From assembly GCA_015229115.1 (NCBI GenBank), contig JADGCH010000002.1, positions 1-64,000 of the forward strand: DNA of 64,000 nucleotides, read 5' to 3'. The translations under genes and the position numbers were made by a program. The stretch comes from Magnetococcales bacterium (GTDB lineage Bacteria > Pseudomonadota > Magnetococcia > Magnetococcales > JADGCH01). This document shows positions 21,160 through 31,385 of this stretch, one piece after another. The notes below the pieces were generated by a model. That model was not told the origin of the DNA. It searched no databases and saw only the letters and a list, made by a program, of their open reading frames with translations. Numbering within the stretch: the stretch's first letter is position 1; each line of letters begins with the position of its first letter.

Positions 21160-22458
21160 TCAGTGACCCGTATGGCCGGTGTGATTGGTGGTAGTAGAGG
21201 TAGCAGGAGCCGTGAAACTGCTCAGCGCCGCCTTGAGGTTGCTTTCAGCATCGATGAGAAAATTGGCTGACACCACCACTTGATCGCCGATATCGACCCC
21301 ATCCATGACCTCGATCAGATCATCGCTAGAGCGCCCCAGTGTGACGGTACGGGGTTCAAAACGACCCTCATCGAGCTGCAGCAGCACCACCTGCCGCTTG
21401 CCGCTGTCGATAACGGCCGACCTCGGTACGACAACCACCTCACTGGGCGTGACGGCAGAGATCTCGACACGAGCCAACATAGCCGGCTTGAGCTGCTGCT
21501 GTGGGTTGTCGAGCTCAATCCGCACCGACAACGTACGGGTGTCCGACTTGAGCACTGGATAGATATAGCGGATGACACCGGTGAACGACTGTTGCGGCAG
21601 GGCCGACAAGCGCACGGTGGCGGCCATGCCAACGGTAACCGCCGCCGCATCCTGCTCGAACAGATCAGCAATGACCCACACCGTTGACAGATCGGCAATC
21701 TGGAACAGCATCTCACCCGGCATGACCCGCATCCCGGGCAAGGCCTTCTTCTCCAACACCACACCAGAGGCCGGGGCATGAAGAGTCAAGGTACGTTGTA
21801 TCGGACCGGAACTGGTCAACCGCTTCAGGGTGGCTGGTGCAATACCCCAGTTCTGCAGCCGCAACAGCGCTGCAGTTGCCAGTTGCTGCATGCCGACACG
21901 TGCCTCTGCCCCCGCCTGTTGCAAGGCTAGCAGACCCCGACTAGCAACCTGGTACTCCTGCTGTGCTGCCACCAGCTCCGGGCTGTAGACCTCGAACAGT
22001 GGATCACCACGACTCACCTGCTGTCCGGTAACGTTGACATGCAGACGCTCGATATAGCCCTCAAAACGGGTGGTTACCGCATGCAGACGGCGTTCATCCA
22101 GCTCCACCCGACCGGCGGCCTGGATCCGTCGTTCCAAGGTCTGGGTGCGTACCAGCTCGGTTTTAACACCGAGCTGCTGCATTTTTCCGGCAGCCACCAC
22201 CACCTGACCAGCGGTCGATGGTGTGGGTGACTCGCCCTCGTAGACCGGCAGATAGTCCATCCCCATCGGATCTTTTTTCGGTACCGGTGAAACGTCGGAT
22301 AGTCCCATCGGGTTGCGGTAATAGAGCAGTTTGCGACCGGAAGAGGAGAGTTCGGGCGTGGCAGGCGTGCCCTCGTGGGGCGGGTTGTAACGGCCCCACT
22401 CGTAACCGCCACCAGCCGCTGCAACCAGCATGATGATCGATAGCATCACCCGCATCAT
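21160..22458 (-). CDS. cusB: CusB-family efflux periplasmic adaptor
   Basis: KLLYYRNPMGLSDVSPVPKKDPMGMDYLPVYEGE heavy-metal-binding motif plus MFP core; adjacent to cusA and cusC. Confidence 0.92.
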   Translation of the reverse strand: MMRVMLSIIMLVAAAGGGYEWGRYNPPHEGTPATPELSSSGRKLLYYRNPMGLSDVSPVPKKDPMGMDYLPVYEGESPTPSTAGQVVVAAGKMQQLGVKTELVRTQTLERRIQAAGRVELDERRLHAVTTRFEGYIERLHVNVTGQQVSRGDPLFEVYSPELVAAQQEYQVASRGLLALQQAGAEARVGMQQLATAALLRLQNWGIAPATLKRLTSSGPIQRTLTLHAPASGVVLEKKALPGMRVMPGEMLFQIADLSTVWVIADLFEQDAAAVTVGMAATVRLSALPQQSFTGVIRYIYPVLKSDTRTLSVRIELDNPQQQLKPAMLARVEISAVTPSEVVVVPRSAVIDSGKRQVVLLQLDEGRFEPRTVTLGRSSDDLIEVMDGVDIGDQVVVSANFLIDAESNLKAALSSFTAPATSTTTNHTGHTGH

Positions 22459-23741
22459 GGCTCCTCTCCCAGCAGCTGTGTCAGTTCGGCCAGCGCCATC
22501 TGCACGGCACTCTGAGCCTTGATGTGGTTCTGCTGCACCTGGCGCAGCTGGCGTTGACTCTCCAGTAGCGTGGTAAAATCGACCCGTCCAGCCTGGTAGC
22601 CTGACAGGGCCGACTGATGGTTGATCTGGGTCTGGGGCAACAACGTGGTCCGGATGAGTTGTTCGTTGCGCCGCGCTGTACCGATATCGGTCAAGGTGGT
22701 CGCCAGCTGTGCCAGAAGTTGATTGGCGGTGGCCTCCTGCCGCTGTTGTGCTACAGCAAGCATTTCATGGGCTTCGCGTTCGCGTGCCCGTCGTGCCTGC
22801 TGTTGCAACGGGATGTTAATCTCGGCCATCACCTCCCATTCACGAACCGCGTTGCGGTACTGGATCGGTGACAGACCAACGGTGACATCGGGATAACGGT
22901 TGCGGTAGGTCAAATCACGGTTTTTCTCGGCACCTAGCACCCGGGACGAGGAGAGCAACCATTGGGGATTGCGCTGGCGCAAACGCTGTTCCAGTTGATC
23001 GAGCTGGAGTCTGTCGTCATCGGGCAGCGGTGGCAACGGCTGCGCTGGTGCCAGCACAGCATTGGCTGGCCGACCGAGCAAGGCATTGAGGCGATGATCC
23101 AGGTGGTGCTGTTCGGTCTCGAAGGCCAACTGTTCACTGCGCAGACTGGTCTGCTCCATCTGGACGCGAATGACATCCTGCTGCATGGTCAGACCGGCGG
23201 CATAACGGCTGCGCACTGTCTGTTCCAGCTGCCGCATCAGGTCGACGGTTTGCTGCAACAGCTGCCGGTTCTGCTGGCCAAAATAACGTTCAATCTGGAG
23301 ACTGCGCAGGCGTGCTACCAGATCAACCCAGGCTGAAGTCACCTGACTTTCAGCTCCAGAGGCTTCTGCAGCAGCCACTTGCTGCTGTAGATCGCGCTTG
23401 CCAAACCAGGGCAGATCCTGCATCAGCAGATAACGGGTGCTACCGACCCGGCTGGGATCAAGCGTGGGTGACTGCTCACCGAAGCGGGTGATATCGCGCC
23501 ACTCGACCCGGAATTTCGGATCAGCCAGAGCCCCAGCTCCGGCAGCACGGGCTTCAGCAGCCAGAGACTCATGGTACATGGCTTGATAATCGGGATTGTG
23601 CTGACGTGCGTAATCGAGCAGCCCGGACAGGGTATCTCCCAGCATCCCCTCCTCGGCCAGCAGCGGAGTAGTGGTCCAGCAACCCACCATCAAAATTGCG
23701 TAGCCTAGTATCCGTCGAATGATGGGTCGAAATCGGGTCAT
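22455..23741 (-). CDS. cusC: TolC/CusC-family outer membrane efflux protein
   Basis: Likely start MTRFRPIIRRILGYAILMVGCWTTTPLLAEEG at 23741 (ORF-track start at 24017 would overlap recA); two OEP repeats. Confidence 0.85.
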   Translation of the reverse strand: MTRFRPIIRRILGYAILMVGCWTTTPLLAEEGMLGDTLSGLLDYARQHNPDYQAMYHESLAAEARAAGAGALADPKFRVEWRDITRFGEQSPTLDPSRVGSTRYLLMQDLPWFGKRDLQQQVAAAEASGAESQVTSAWVDLVARLRSLQIERYFGQQNRQLLQQTVDLMRQLEQTVRSRYAAGLTMQQDVIRVQMEQTSLRSEQLAFETEQHHLDHRLNALLGRPANAVLAPAQPLPPLPDDDRLQLDQLEQRLRQRNPQWLLSSSRVLGAEKNRDLTYRNRYPDVTVGLSPIQYRNAVREWEVMAEINIPLQQQARRAREREAHEMLAVAQQRQEATANQLLAQLATTLTDIGTARRNEQLIRTTLLPQTQINHQSALSGYQAGRVDFTTLLESQRQLRQVQQNHIKAQSAVQMALAELTQLLGEEP

Positions 23742-23774
23742 GGATCGTGGTTTCCTTGCCTGCTCTTGACGTCC

Positions 23775-23797
23775 ACCATCGTGCATGCCATGATGGT
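23775..23797. promoter_or_regulatory. Dyad ACCATCGTG-CATGC-CATGATGGT in the cusC/recA divergent intergenic region
   Basis: 9-bp arms with one G-T position, 5-nt spacer, read directly. Confidence 0.5.
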
Positions 23798-23838
23798 CTA
23801 ATAAGTCTATTATCACTTGTATCGTCAAAGGAGGCAAC

Positions 23839-24873
23839 ATGGATGATGAAAAAGTCAGGGCGCTTAATGCCACAGTAGCCCAGATTGAACGCCAGTTTGG
23901 CAAGGGTTCAATCATGCGCATGAGCGCCGATGCGCTGCAGGATATTGCCGTGGTCTCAACCGGCTCGCTCAGCCTCGATCTGGCACTGGGTGTTGGGGGG
24001 TTGCCGCGTGGCCGCATCGTCGAAATCTACGGACAGGAGTCCTCCGGTAAAACGACGCTGGCGCTGCACGTGGCGGCACAGGTGCAACAGGCCGGTGGGG
24101 TGTCTGCCTTTGTCGATGCTGAACATGCCCTTGATCCAGGCTATGCCCGCCGCATTGGTGTTAACGTCGACGAGCTGCTGATTTCACAGCCCGACACCGG
24201 CGAACAGGGACTGGAAATTACCGATCTTCTGGTACGATCCAACGCTGTCGATCTGGTAGTAGTCGACTCGGTAGCGGCCCTGACTCCCAAGGCCGAGATC
24301 GAAGGCGACATGGGCGATGCCCACGTCGGCCTGCAGGCACGACTGATGTCGCAAGCGTTGCGCAAACTAACCGGCAGCATCTCACGCTCCAATGCCATCG
24401 TCATCTTCATCAATCAGTTGCGCATGCGCATTGGTGGCATCGCCTATGGGGCCCCCCCTGAGGTAACCACCGGTGGTAATGCCCTTAAATTCTACGCCTC
24501 GATACGTCTTGACATCCGGCGCTCGAACCTGAAAGACAAAGCCGATGAAGTCATCGGCAATCGTTGTCGGGTGCGTGTGGTCAAGAACAAGGTAGCGCCA
24601 CCGTTTCGGCTGGCTGAATTCGACCTACCCTACGGTGAATCGATCTCGGTCGAGGGGGAGGTGATTGATCTCGGTTCGGAGCTGGGCATCATTGAGAAAT
24701 CAGGTTCCTGGTATGCCTATAGCGGCGATCGGCTGGGACAGGGACGTGAAAACGCCAAAAAGTATCTGCGTGACAATCCCCAACTGTTGCGCAAACTGGA
24801 AGATCAGATTCGTATTGCCAATGGCTCGCGTTCGCGCTATGGCGAGGAACTGGCCGAAATCGTTCGTGAATGA
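23839..24873 (+). CDS. recA: Recombinase RecA
   Basis: [14 protein letters not shown] Walker [69 protein letters not shown]. Confidence 0.97.
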   Translation: MDDEKVRALNATVAQIERQFGKGSIMRMSADALQDIAVVSTGSLSLDLALGVGGLPRGRIVEIYGQESSGKTTLALHVAAQVQQAGGVSAFVDAEHALDPGYARRIGVNVDELLISQPDTGEQGLEITDLLVRSNAVDLVVVDSVAALTPKAEIEGDMGDAHVGLQARLMSQALRKLTGSISRSNAIVIFINQLRMRIGGIAYGAPPEVTTGGNALKFYASIRLDIRRSNLKDKADEVIGNRCRVRVVKNKVAPPFRLAEFDLPYGESISVEGEVIDLGSELGIIEKSGSWYAYSGDRLGQGRENAKKYLRDNPQLLRKLEDQIRIANGSRSRYGEELAEIVRE

Positions 24874-24879
24874 GCAACA

Positions 24880-25566
24880 TTACACGGATGGGGGGAGTCC
24901 CCCTCCACCCCCGACCATGAAACTCACGTTATGAATTTCATGGTAATAGTGGCAGCAATGCTGCACCAGACAGGGCTGTTGGTGGCATAGCGGCTGTCTG
25001 GCGCGGCAGCGGTAGCGGCCGTGGCGTAGCAGCCAGTGGTGAGCATGGAGTAGAAAGCGTTCGGGCACGATCTGTAGCAGGCGCTGTTCGACCTGATCCG
25101 GTGTTTTACCAGGAGCCAAGCCGGTACGATTGGCAACACGGAAGATATGGGTATCAACGGCCAGAGTCGGTTGACCGAAAGCAACATTCAGCACCACGTT
25201 GGCGCTCTTGCGACCAACACCCGGCAGGGACTGTAATTCTGCTCGCGTCTCGGGTACACGGCCACCAAACTGGTCGAGCAGTTGCTGACTGAGGGCATGA
25301 ATGTGGCGTGCCTTGGCGTTGTAAAGCCCCAAGGTGCGAATATGGTCGCGAATACCCTCCTCGCCCAGTTGCACCATGGCCTTGGCCGTGTTGGCACGGG
25401 CGAACAGGGCTGGTGTGGCACGATTGACACCGACATCGGTCGATTGGGCCGACAACACCACCGCTACCAGCAGTTCAAACGGCGTTGTGTAGTGCAGATC
25501 GCTGGCTGGATCCGGTTCAGCCTGCTGCAGGAGGCTGAAAAAATCCTCAACAGCCGTCGGTTCCAT
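24880..25566 (-). CDS. nth: Endonuclease III
   Basis: MEPTAVEDFFSLLQQ start at 25566; HhH-GPD LPGVGRKSANVVLNVAFGQPTLAVDTHIFRVANRTGLA; C-terminal Cys cluster. Confidence 0.9.
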   Translation of the reverse strand: MEPTAVEDFFSLLQQAEPDPASDLHYTTPFELLVAVVLSAQSTDVGVNRATPALFARANTAKAMVQLGEEGIRDHIRTLGLYNAKARHIHALSQQLLDQFGGRVPETRAELQSLPGVGRKSANVVLNVAFGQPTLAVDTHIFRVANRTGLAPGKTPDQVEQRLLQIVPERFLLHAHHWLLRHGRYRCRARQPLCHQQPCLVQHCCHYYHEIHNVSFMVGGGGGLPPSV

Positions 25567-26392
25567 CGTCCACCGCCGCTGGATAACAGCCCAGAATCTT
25601 GACCTGCTCGGTAAAAAAGCGCAGCTCTTCCAGCGCCTGACGACAAGCTGGTGCTTCGGGCTGGCCCTGAAAATCGAGATAGAAGTGATAGTGCCAATGG
25701 CCACCACGCACCGGCCGTGATTCCAGCCGCGTTAAATTGATGCCGTTGGTCGCGAAGCCGCCAAGACACTTATACAGGGCTGCCGGGATGTTTTTGACCA
25801 CAAACAGCAGGCTGGTCTTGCAGGGCTGGTGGTCTGGTGGATCAACAGGCTGGCTGGCAATCAGCAGAAAGCGGGTGGTATTGCGATCGCTGTCCTGGAT
25901 CTGGCGCCGCAGTACCACCAGACCATACAGATCAGCACACAGCTCGGAAGCGATGGCAGCCTCATCGCTGCTGCGCCGTTGCGCCAGATCACAAGCAGCA
26001 CCGGCGGTATCATAGACAGCGTTGGCCTGCCAACCCTGCTGCTGCAGAAACTGACGACACTGGGCCAAGGCCTGGGGATGGGAAGAAACGGTGCGGATCT
26101 GTTCGATGGAACTGCCGGGCGTGGCTAACAGGGCGTGGCGCACGCGCAGATAGTACTCGCCGACGATGTGTAGATCGTGGGTGGCTAGCAGGTCGTAGCT
26201 ATCACTGACGACACCGGCAACGCTGTTCTCTACCGGCAGCATGCCCAGCTCGGCTGTCCCCTGCTCAATGGCACTGAAGATATCCTCAAACGACCTGCAG
26301 CAGAGCGGGCGACGGTCGGGACGCATCTCGCGACAGGCCTGTTCGCTGTAGGCTCCATGAATTCCCTGAAAGGCGATGGTTGGCGCTACCAT
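25547..26392 (-). CDS. pheA: Prephenate dehydratase (PDT plus ACT domain)
   Basis: MVAPTIAFQGIHGAYSEQACRE..., LPVENSVAGVVSDSYDLL, NTTRFLLI, ACT region KTSLLFVVKNIPAALYKCLGGFATNGINLTRLESRP. Confidence 0.93.
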   Translation of the reverse strand: MVAPTIAFQGIHGAYSEQACREMRPDRRPLCCRSFEDIFSAIEQGTAELGMLPVENSVAGVVSDSYDLLATHDLHIVGEYYLRVRHALLATPGSSIEQIRTVSSHPQALAQCRQFLQQQGWQANAVYDTAGAACDLAQRRSSDEAAIASELCADLYGLVVLRRQIQDSDRNTTRFLLIASQPVDPPDHQPCKTSLLFVVKNIPAALYKCLGGFATNGINLTRLESRPVRGGHWHYHFYLDFQGQPEAPACRQALEELRFFTEQVKILGCYPAAVDDGTDGC

Positions 26393-27221
26393 GTCGTTAT
26401 GTCCTGATACCGTTGCTGTTGCTACCTCTGAACCTGCCACCATCACGAGTCAACAGCAGGCCCGCTGGCTGGCTGAATCCCTCAAACTGCCTCTGACCAA
26501 TACGCATGACCACCGTTACCCGCTGATGTTGACGGTGACGGCACAACGTCTTGAACTGCGTGCCACGATCGGTCGTGGCCCGACCAGCACCACGGCCGCC
26601 GAATTCATCCATGGACGCATGGGCTATCGGCGTCACCATGGTGGCGGCATCCGACAACCCATCGCCCGTGCCATCGGTCTCCGTGGCGGATGGCGCCCCA
26701 CAGTACTCGATACCACCGCTGGTCTGGGCTGTGACGCCTTTGTTCTGGCCACCCTGGGATGCCAGGTCGACATGCTGGAACGTTCGGCCATCGTCACCCT
26801 ACTGCTACAGGATGGTCTGCGTCGCGCTGCCCTTCATCCAGCAACCGCCGCCATCGTTGCCACACGGCTGACCCTGACACAGGTCGATGCGCTGCAATGG
26901 CTGGCGCAGAACGGCCGACGGGGAGCACACGATGTGGTCTATATCGATCCGATGTTTCCGTCACAACCCAACCACCACGCCATGGCCCGCAAGGAGATGC
27001 AGCTGTTGCGCTCCCTGATCGGTCCGGAGAGCGAGGAAACGGCGCAGCTGTTGCAGCTGGCACGTTGCTACGCCAACCAGCGCGTCGTGGTCAAACGCCC
27101 CCTGCACGCCCCTGTGCTACCGCACCTGCCACCGACGTTTTTCATGGCCGGCAGCAGTACCCGCTTCGATGTTTATCTGACGTCACAGACCAGCCAGATC
27201 GATCAAGGGTCGCAGCAATGA
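26391..27221 (+). CDS. rsmJ: 16S rRNA (guanine-N2)-methyltransferase RsmJ-like
   Basis: TTAAEFIHGRMGYRRHHGGGIRQPIARAIGL...VLDTTAGLGCDAFVLATLGCQVDMLERS...VVYIDPMFP. Confidence 0.85.
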   Translation: MSLCPDTVAVATSEPATITSQQQARWLAESLKLPLTNTHDHRYPLMLTVTAQRLELRATIGRGPTSTTAAEFIHGRMGYRRHHGGGIRQPIARAIGLRGGWRPTVLDTTAGLGCDAFVLATLGCQVDMLERSAIVTLLLQDGLRRAALHPATAAIVATRLTLTQVDALQWLAQNGRRGAHDVVYIDPMFPSQPNHHAMARKEMQLLRSLIGPESEETAQLLQLARCYANQRVVVKRPLHAPVLPHLPPTFFMAGSSTRFDVYLTSQTSQIDQGSQQ

Positions 27222-27836
27222 CCGTTGCAACGGATTCAGCACCGGCGACAACCATCCAGACAGGGCCAGCGCCATGACCACGACCAAACCGATCCGCTCG
27301 GTGCTACTCCACAGCCGCGCCAGGGCATCTGGCAGTAGGGTCATGACCATCCGGCCACCATCCAGAGGCAACATCGGCAACAGATTGAACACCGCCAGCA
27401 TAACGTTCATCTGGATTGAGGCCAGTGCCATGGCGGCTACCCAGCCATAAACCGTCGCCGTCACCGGCAATAACCCAGTCAGAAGCACCAGCAGGGCACT
27501 GGCCAGGGCGAGTAGCAGATTCATCATTGGACCAGCAGCAGCAACCCAGAACATGGCCCGGCGTCCGTGACGGAAATAACGAGGATCCACCAGTACCGGT
27601 TTGGCGCCACCGAACACAAACGGCCCCATGGCCAACAGCACCAGCGGCACCAGAATGGACCAGACCGGGTCAATGTGGGCGATTGGGTTGAGCGTCAAGC
27701 GACCGGTGCGACGCGGGGTAGGATCACCCAACAGGGTTGCCGCGAAGCCATGGCCCCATTCATGGAGGGTAACGGCCAGCAACACCCCAGGAGTCCAGAT
27801 GAGGATCTTCTGCAACAGCGCCAGGTTATCGATCAT
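27183..27836 (-). CDS. Site-2 protease family (M50) membrane metalloprotease
   Basis: HEWGH zinc motif in TM segment; AAGPMMNLLLALASALL; FNLLPMLPLDGGRM. Confidence 0.9.
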   Translation of the reverse strand: MIDNLALLQKILIWTPGVLLAVTLHEWGHGFAATLLGDPTPRRTGRLTLNPIAHIDPVWSILVPLVLLAMGPFVFGGAKPVLVDPRYFRHGRRAMFWVAAAGPMMNLLLALASALLVLLTGLLPVTATVYGWVAAMALASIQMNVMLAVFNLLPMLPLDGGRMVMTLLPDALARLWSSTERIGLVVVMALALSGWLSPVLNPLQRSLLRPLIDLAGL

Positions 27837-28513
27837 GGCTGCTCACGGATATGGCCATCGACCAGATGAAAGCGCCGATCGAGACGGGCAGCCAGCTCGC
27901 TGTTATGAGTCACCATGACACAGGCCAGATCCTGCTGCTGGCTAAGCTGGCGCAGCAGGGCAAACACCTGCTCTGCCGTCTGCCAATCGAGGTTGCCGGT
28001 GGGCTCATCAGCCAATAATAGTTCCGGATTGGTGACCACGGCACGAGCAATGGCAATGCGCTGCTGCTCACCACCGGAAAGCTGACCGGGGCGATGATCG
28101 GCACGTGCGGTCAAGCCAACCGCAGCAATGGCCTGCGCTGCCTTGTCCCTGGCCTGCGACGACGCCACACGCCCGATCAGCAACGGCATCATGACGTTTT
28201 CCAGGGCAGAAAACTCCGGTAATAGCCGATGCGACTGATAGATAAAGCCAATGCGGCTGTTGCGCACCTTGGCCTGCTGCTGCCGCGACAGCGCGAATAA
28301 ATCCGTACCATTGAGCAGCACCTGACCACTGGTCGGATGATCAAGCATACCTAGAATCTGGATCAGGGTGCTTTTACCAGCACCGGACACACCGAGCAGG
28401 GCTGCCATTTCACCCCTGCCCAGGGTCAGGTCGATCCCCTTGAGGATGGTCAGTGTCTGATTGGGTGACTGGAACTGGCGCGTCAGCTGACGCACTTCCA
28501 GCAGTGGGGTCAT
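27833..28513 (-). CDS. lolD: Lipoprotein-releasing ABC transporter ATP-binding protein LolD-like
   Basis: [64 protein letters not shown]. Confidence 0.88.
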   Translation of the reverse strand: MTPLLEVRQLTRQFQSPNQTLTILKGIDLTLGRGEMAALLGVSGAGKSTLIQILGMLDHPTSGQVLLNGTDLFALSRQQQAKVRNSRIGFIYQSHRLLPEFSALENVMMPLLIGRVASSQARDKAAQAIAAVGLTARADHRPGQLSGGEQQRIAIARAVVTNPELLLADEPTGNLDWQTAEQVFALLRQLSQQQDLACVMVTHNSELAARLDRRFHLVDGHIREQP

Positions 28514-28523
28514 AATCTACTCC

Positions 28524-31385
28524 TCATAAGGCCCGCAGGCTCTCTTCCAGCGCCCGGGTCACGACCTTGATTTTATAGTCGCCCAGTTTCAGGCCAAACA
28601 GATCCTTGACGTAAAAGACATCGACGGCCCGCTCGCCGTAGGTAGCGATTTTGGCAGTGATAATCTGCAAACCGCATTGCTGCATCACGCGCGTCATGGT
28701 GTAGAGCAGGCCGATGCGATCAAGGGCCGTAATCTCAAGAATGGTATGGGTATCGGAGTAGTCGTTGTCGACCACGATGACAGGGGCCACATCGAACAGA
28801 TCCTGCTTGCGCCGCTGTGCCATGGCAGCGGCCATCAGCTTGTCAAGATAAACCTGACCGGTCAGTACCGCCGTTAACGTGTGCTGGATTTTTTTCTGGC
28901 GCCGCTCCCTGGCAGACTCCGTCTCACCAGCTATATTCTGGATGACAAAAATATCAAGCGCCATACCATCGCGGGTGGTGTTGCCATGAGCGGAGAGAAT
29001 GTTGGCCCCTTCTGAAGCAAGGGCACCCGAGACCTTGGCCAGCAAGCCGGCATGATCCTGCACATGCAGCAACAGGCTGGTGGTATCGGAGGGTGCGTGC
29101 TGGGTAAAGGCGATGGCCAGGGGTTCCTGCCAACGTCCAGCCAAGGCAGTGTAGTGAGCAGCCAGGGAGTCGGGATCGTAACCGATAAAATACTCGGGAT
29201 AAAACCGGTCAAGATGTTGCTGGGCCTGCTCCACTGGATAGTGGTGCGACAGAATGCGCAACACCTCAGCTTTTTTGCCCTCAGCATGGGCCACAACGTT
29301 GTCACGCGCCGTATAGAGCCCCTTGTTGAGCGTTTCCAGCGTTAACAGGTAGAGCTGACGTAGCGAAGCAGCCTTCCACTGGTTCCAGACCTTAGGACCG
29401 ACAGCACGGATATCAGCTACGGTTAACAGCAGCAACAGATCGAGGTTGACCTTGTTTTCAATCTGTCGTGCAAACTGCTGAATAGTCTGTGGATCGTTGA
29501 TATCGCGTCGAAAAGCGGTACGGGAAAAGATGAGGTGATTCTCCACCAGCCATACCACCTGATCGACATCTTCCGGCAGCATGTCGAAGCGTTGGCAAAT
29601 CTGCCGCGCCATGATGCCGCCCTTGACTTCGTGCTGTCCGCCACGTCCCTTGGCAATATCGTGAAACATGACGCCAAGATAGAGCACCACTGGCTTGGCA
29701 ATTTCCTTGATCAACTGGGTCGACAGTGGCAGTTCATCGCTGAACTTGCCGGAACGGATATGACGTAAGGCCTCCACAGCCAGAATGGTGTGTTCATCGA
29801 CGGTGTAGACATGAAACATGTCATGTTGGGTTTGACCGACAATACGACCAAACTCAGGCAGATAACGTCCAAGCAGCTGACAGGCATTCATGGTGCGCAA
29901 GACCCAGGCTACTGCCCGTTCACCATTGAGCATGGCCAGAAAAAGTGCCGCCACCTCCCGATCACGACGGAAGGCATGATCGATCAGATCCAGATTGGCT
30001 GTTACCAGTCGCAGTGTATCGGGGTGAATCTCGCAGCTGTTGCGCTGGGCAACCTGAAACACCTTCATCAGCCGCGTCGGGTTGGCACGAAACTGTTCGG
30101 CATCGAGAATGGCTACCTTGCCCCCCATGAGACAGAAGCCCTCTTCGATCATCTGGCAGGAGACGATGGTGCTGCTGGTCAGCTCATCGCGATATTTCTG
30201 CAGCAGCAGATTGGAAAGATTGCCGACCTGCTTGGCGACCTGATAGTAACGGCGCATGAATTGCTCAACACCGCGCATGCCGGGACGATCCCGATAACCA
30301 AACTCGGTGGCAATCTCAAGCTGGTACTGGAACGTGAGGCGGTCGTCACGCCGACCAGCCCGGTAGTGCATGGCATTGCGGATGCGGCGCAGAAATTCGC
30401 GGCAACGTTCCAGGGTGCGGTGTTCTTCTTCAGTCAGGATGCCCAGCGGTACCAGATCGCTCAGACGACGCACCTGATAGCGGTATTTGGAAATCCAGAG
30501 AAAGACGTGAATATCGCGCAGTCCACCAGGATTTTCCTTGATATTGGGCTCAAGGTAAAACAGTGAGTGGCCAAAACGCTCATAGCGCTGCTGTTGCTCG
30601 GCCAGCTTCTCCTCCAGAAAACGATTGAGGTTCTGCCCGAGAATCTGTTCAAACAGCACGGTATGATAGCGCTTGAACAGCAGATGATTGCCAGCCAGAA
30701 AACGTGACTCAAGCATGGAGGTACAGATCTCGTTGTCACGCCTGGCATGCTCAAGACATTCGTCGATGTTGCGCACGGCATGACCGATTTCCAGTCCCAT
30801 GTCCCACAGGAAATAGAGCATCTGCTCAACCTGCATGCCAAATTTGGGATGAACCCCGTCAGGCAGCAGAAACAGCAGATCGATGTCAGAGAAAGGGGCC
30901 AGCTCGACCCGACCATAACCACCGGTGGCAATGAGGCAAAATTCATCCTCTTCCGGTTTGCTGAGACGCTGCTTGTGAGAACGCAGCAGCTCACGCAACC
31001 GCCCCAGCAGCGGACGTTGCTGATCGGCCGAAGCCGCCGCCACTGCTGCCTGCCGCCCGCCCTCGGCTGAGACATGTTGCGTCTTGACCAGCATCAGCAG
31101 ACGACGTAACAGCACATCGGTCAGAAAGGCATGGCCACGGACAATGGAACGACCCGATGCCCCACCCAGATGGGCCTGATGCAACTGCTGGCGTCCATGG
31201 GCCAGCAACGAACGGAACAGTGCCAATGTTTCAACCCGACCCGCACCATCGAGTGGGTCACCCTGGCAACGGTGGACGATATCAGCCAGTTGCTGATCGA
31301 AGGCCGTGGTATCGATAATGCTCTTCTTGCGGGGATCGTCGATGTCGTGAAAGGGTTCCTGGAACGACAGCAGATGACTAGTCAT
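28524..31385 (-). CDS. glnD: [Protein-PII] uridylyltransferase
   Basis: LIATGGYGRVELAPFSDIDLLFLLPDG nucleotidyltransferase, NIKENPGGLRDIHVFLWI, HD domain MFHDIAKGRGGQHEVKG, two C-terminal ACT domains. Confidence 0.96.
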   Translation of the reverse strand: MTSHLLSFQEPFHDIDDPRKKSIIDTTAFDQQLADIVHRCQGDPLDGAGRVETLALFRSLLAHGRQQLHQAHLGGASGRSIVRGHAFLTDVLLRRLLMLVKTQHVSAEGGRQAAVAAASADQQRPLLGRLRELLRSHKQRLSKPEEDEFCLIATGGYGRVELAPFSDIDLLFLLPDGVHPKFGMQVEQMLYFLWDMGLEIGHAVRNIDECLEHARRDNEICTSMLESRFLAGNHLLFKRYHTVLFEQILGQNLNRFLEEKLAEQQQRYERFGHSLFYLEPNIKENPGGLRDIHVFLWISKYRYQVRRLSDLVPLGILTEEEHRTLERCREFLRRIRNAMHYRAGRRDDRLTFQYQLEIATEFGYRDRPGMRGVEQFMRRYYQVAKQVGNLSNLLLQKYRDELTSSTIVSCQMIEEGFCLMGGKVAILDAEQFRANPTRLMKVFQVAQRNSCEIHPDTLRLVTANLDLIDHAFRRDREVAALFLAMLNGERAVAWVLRTMNACQLLGRYLPEFGRIVGQTQHDMFHVYTVDEHTILAVEALRHIRSGKFSDELPLSTQLIKEIAKPVVLYLGVMFHDIAKGRGGQHEVKGGIMARQICQRFDMLPEDVDQVVWLVENHLIFSRTAFRRDINDPQTIQQFARQIENKVNLDLLLLLTVADIRAVGPKVWNQWKAASLRQLYLLTLETLNKGLYTARDNVVAHAEGKKAEVLRILSHHYPVEQAQQHLDRFYPEYFIGYDPDSLAAHYTALAGRWQEPLAIAFTQHAPSDTTSLLLHVQDHAGLLAKVSGALASEGANILSAHGNTTRDGMALDIFVIQNIAGETESARERRQKKIQHTLTAVLTGQVYLDKLMAAAMAQRRKQDLFDVAPVIVVDNDYSDTHTILEITALDRIGLLYTMTRVMQQCGLQIITAKIATYGERAVDVFYVKDLFGLKLGDYKIKVVTRALEESLRAL

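Noticed and set aside
23742-24017. ORF-track N-terminal extension of cusC into recA
   Set aside because: Antisense to recA, no signal peptide; MTRFRPIIRRILGYAILMVGCW at 23741 is a proper signal sequence start.
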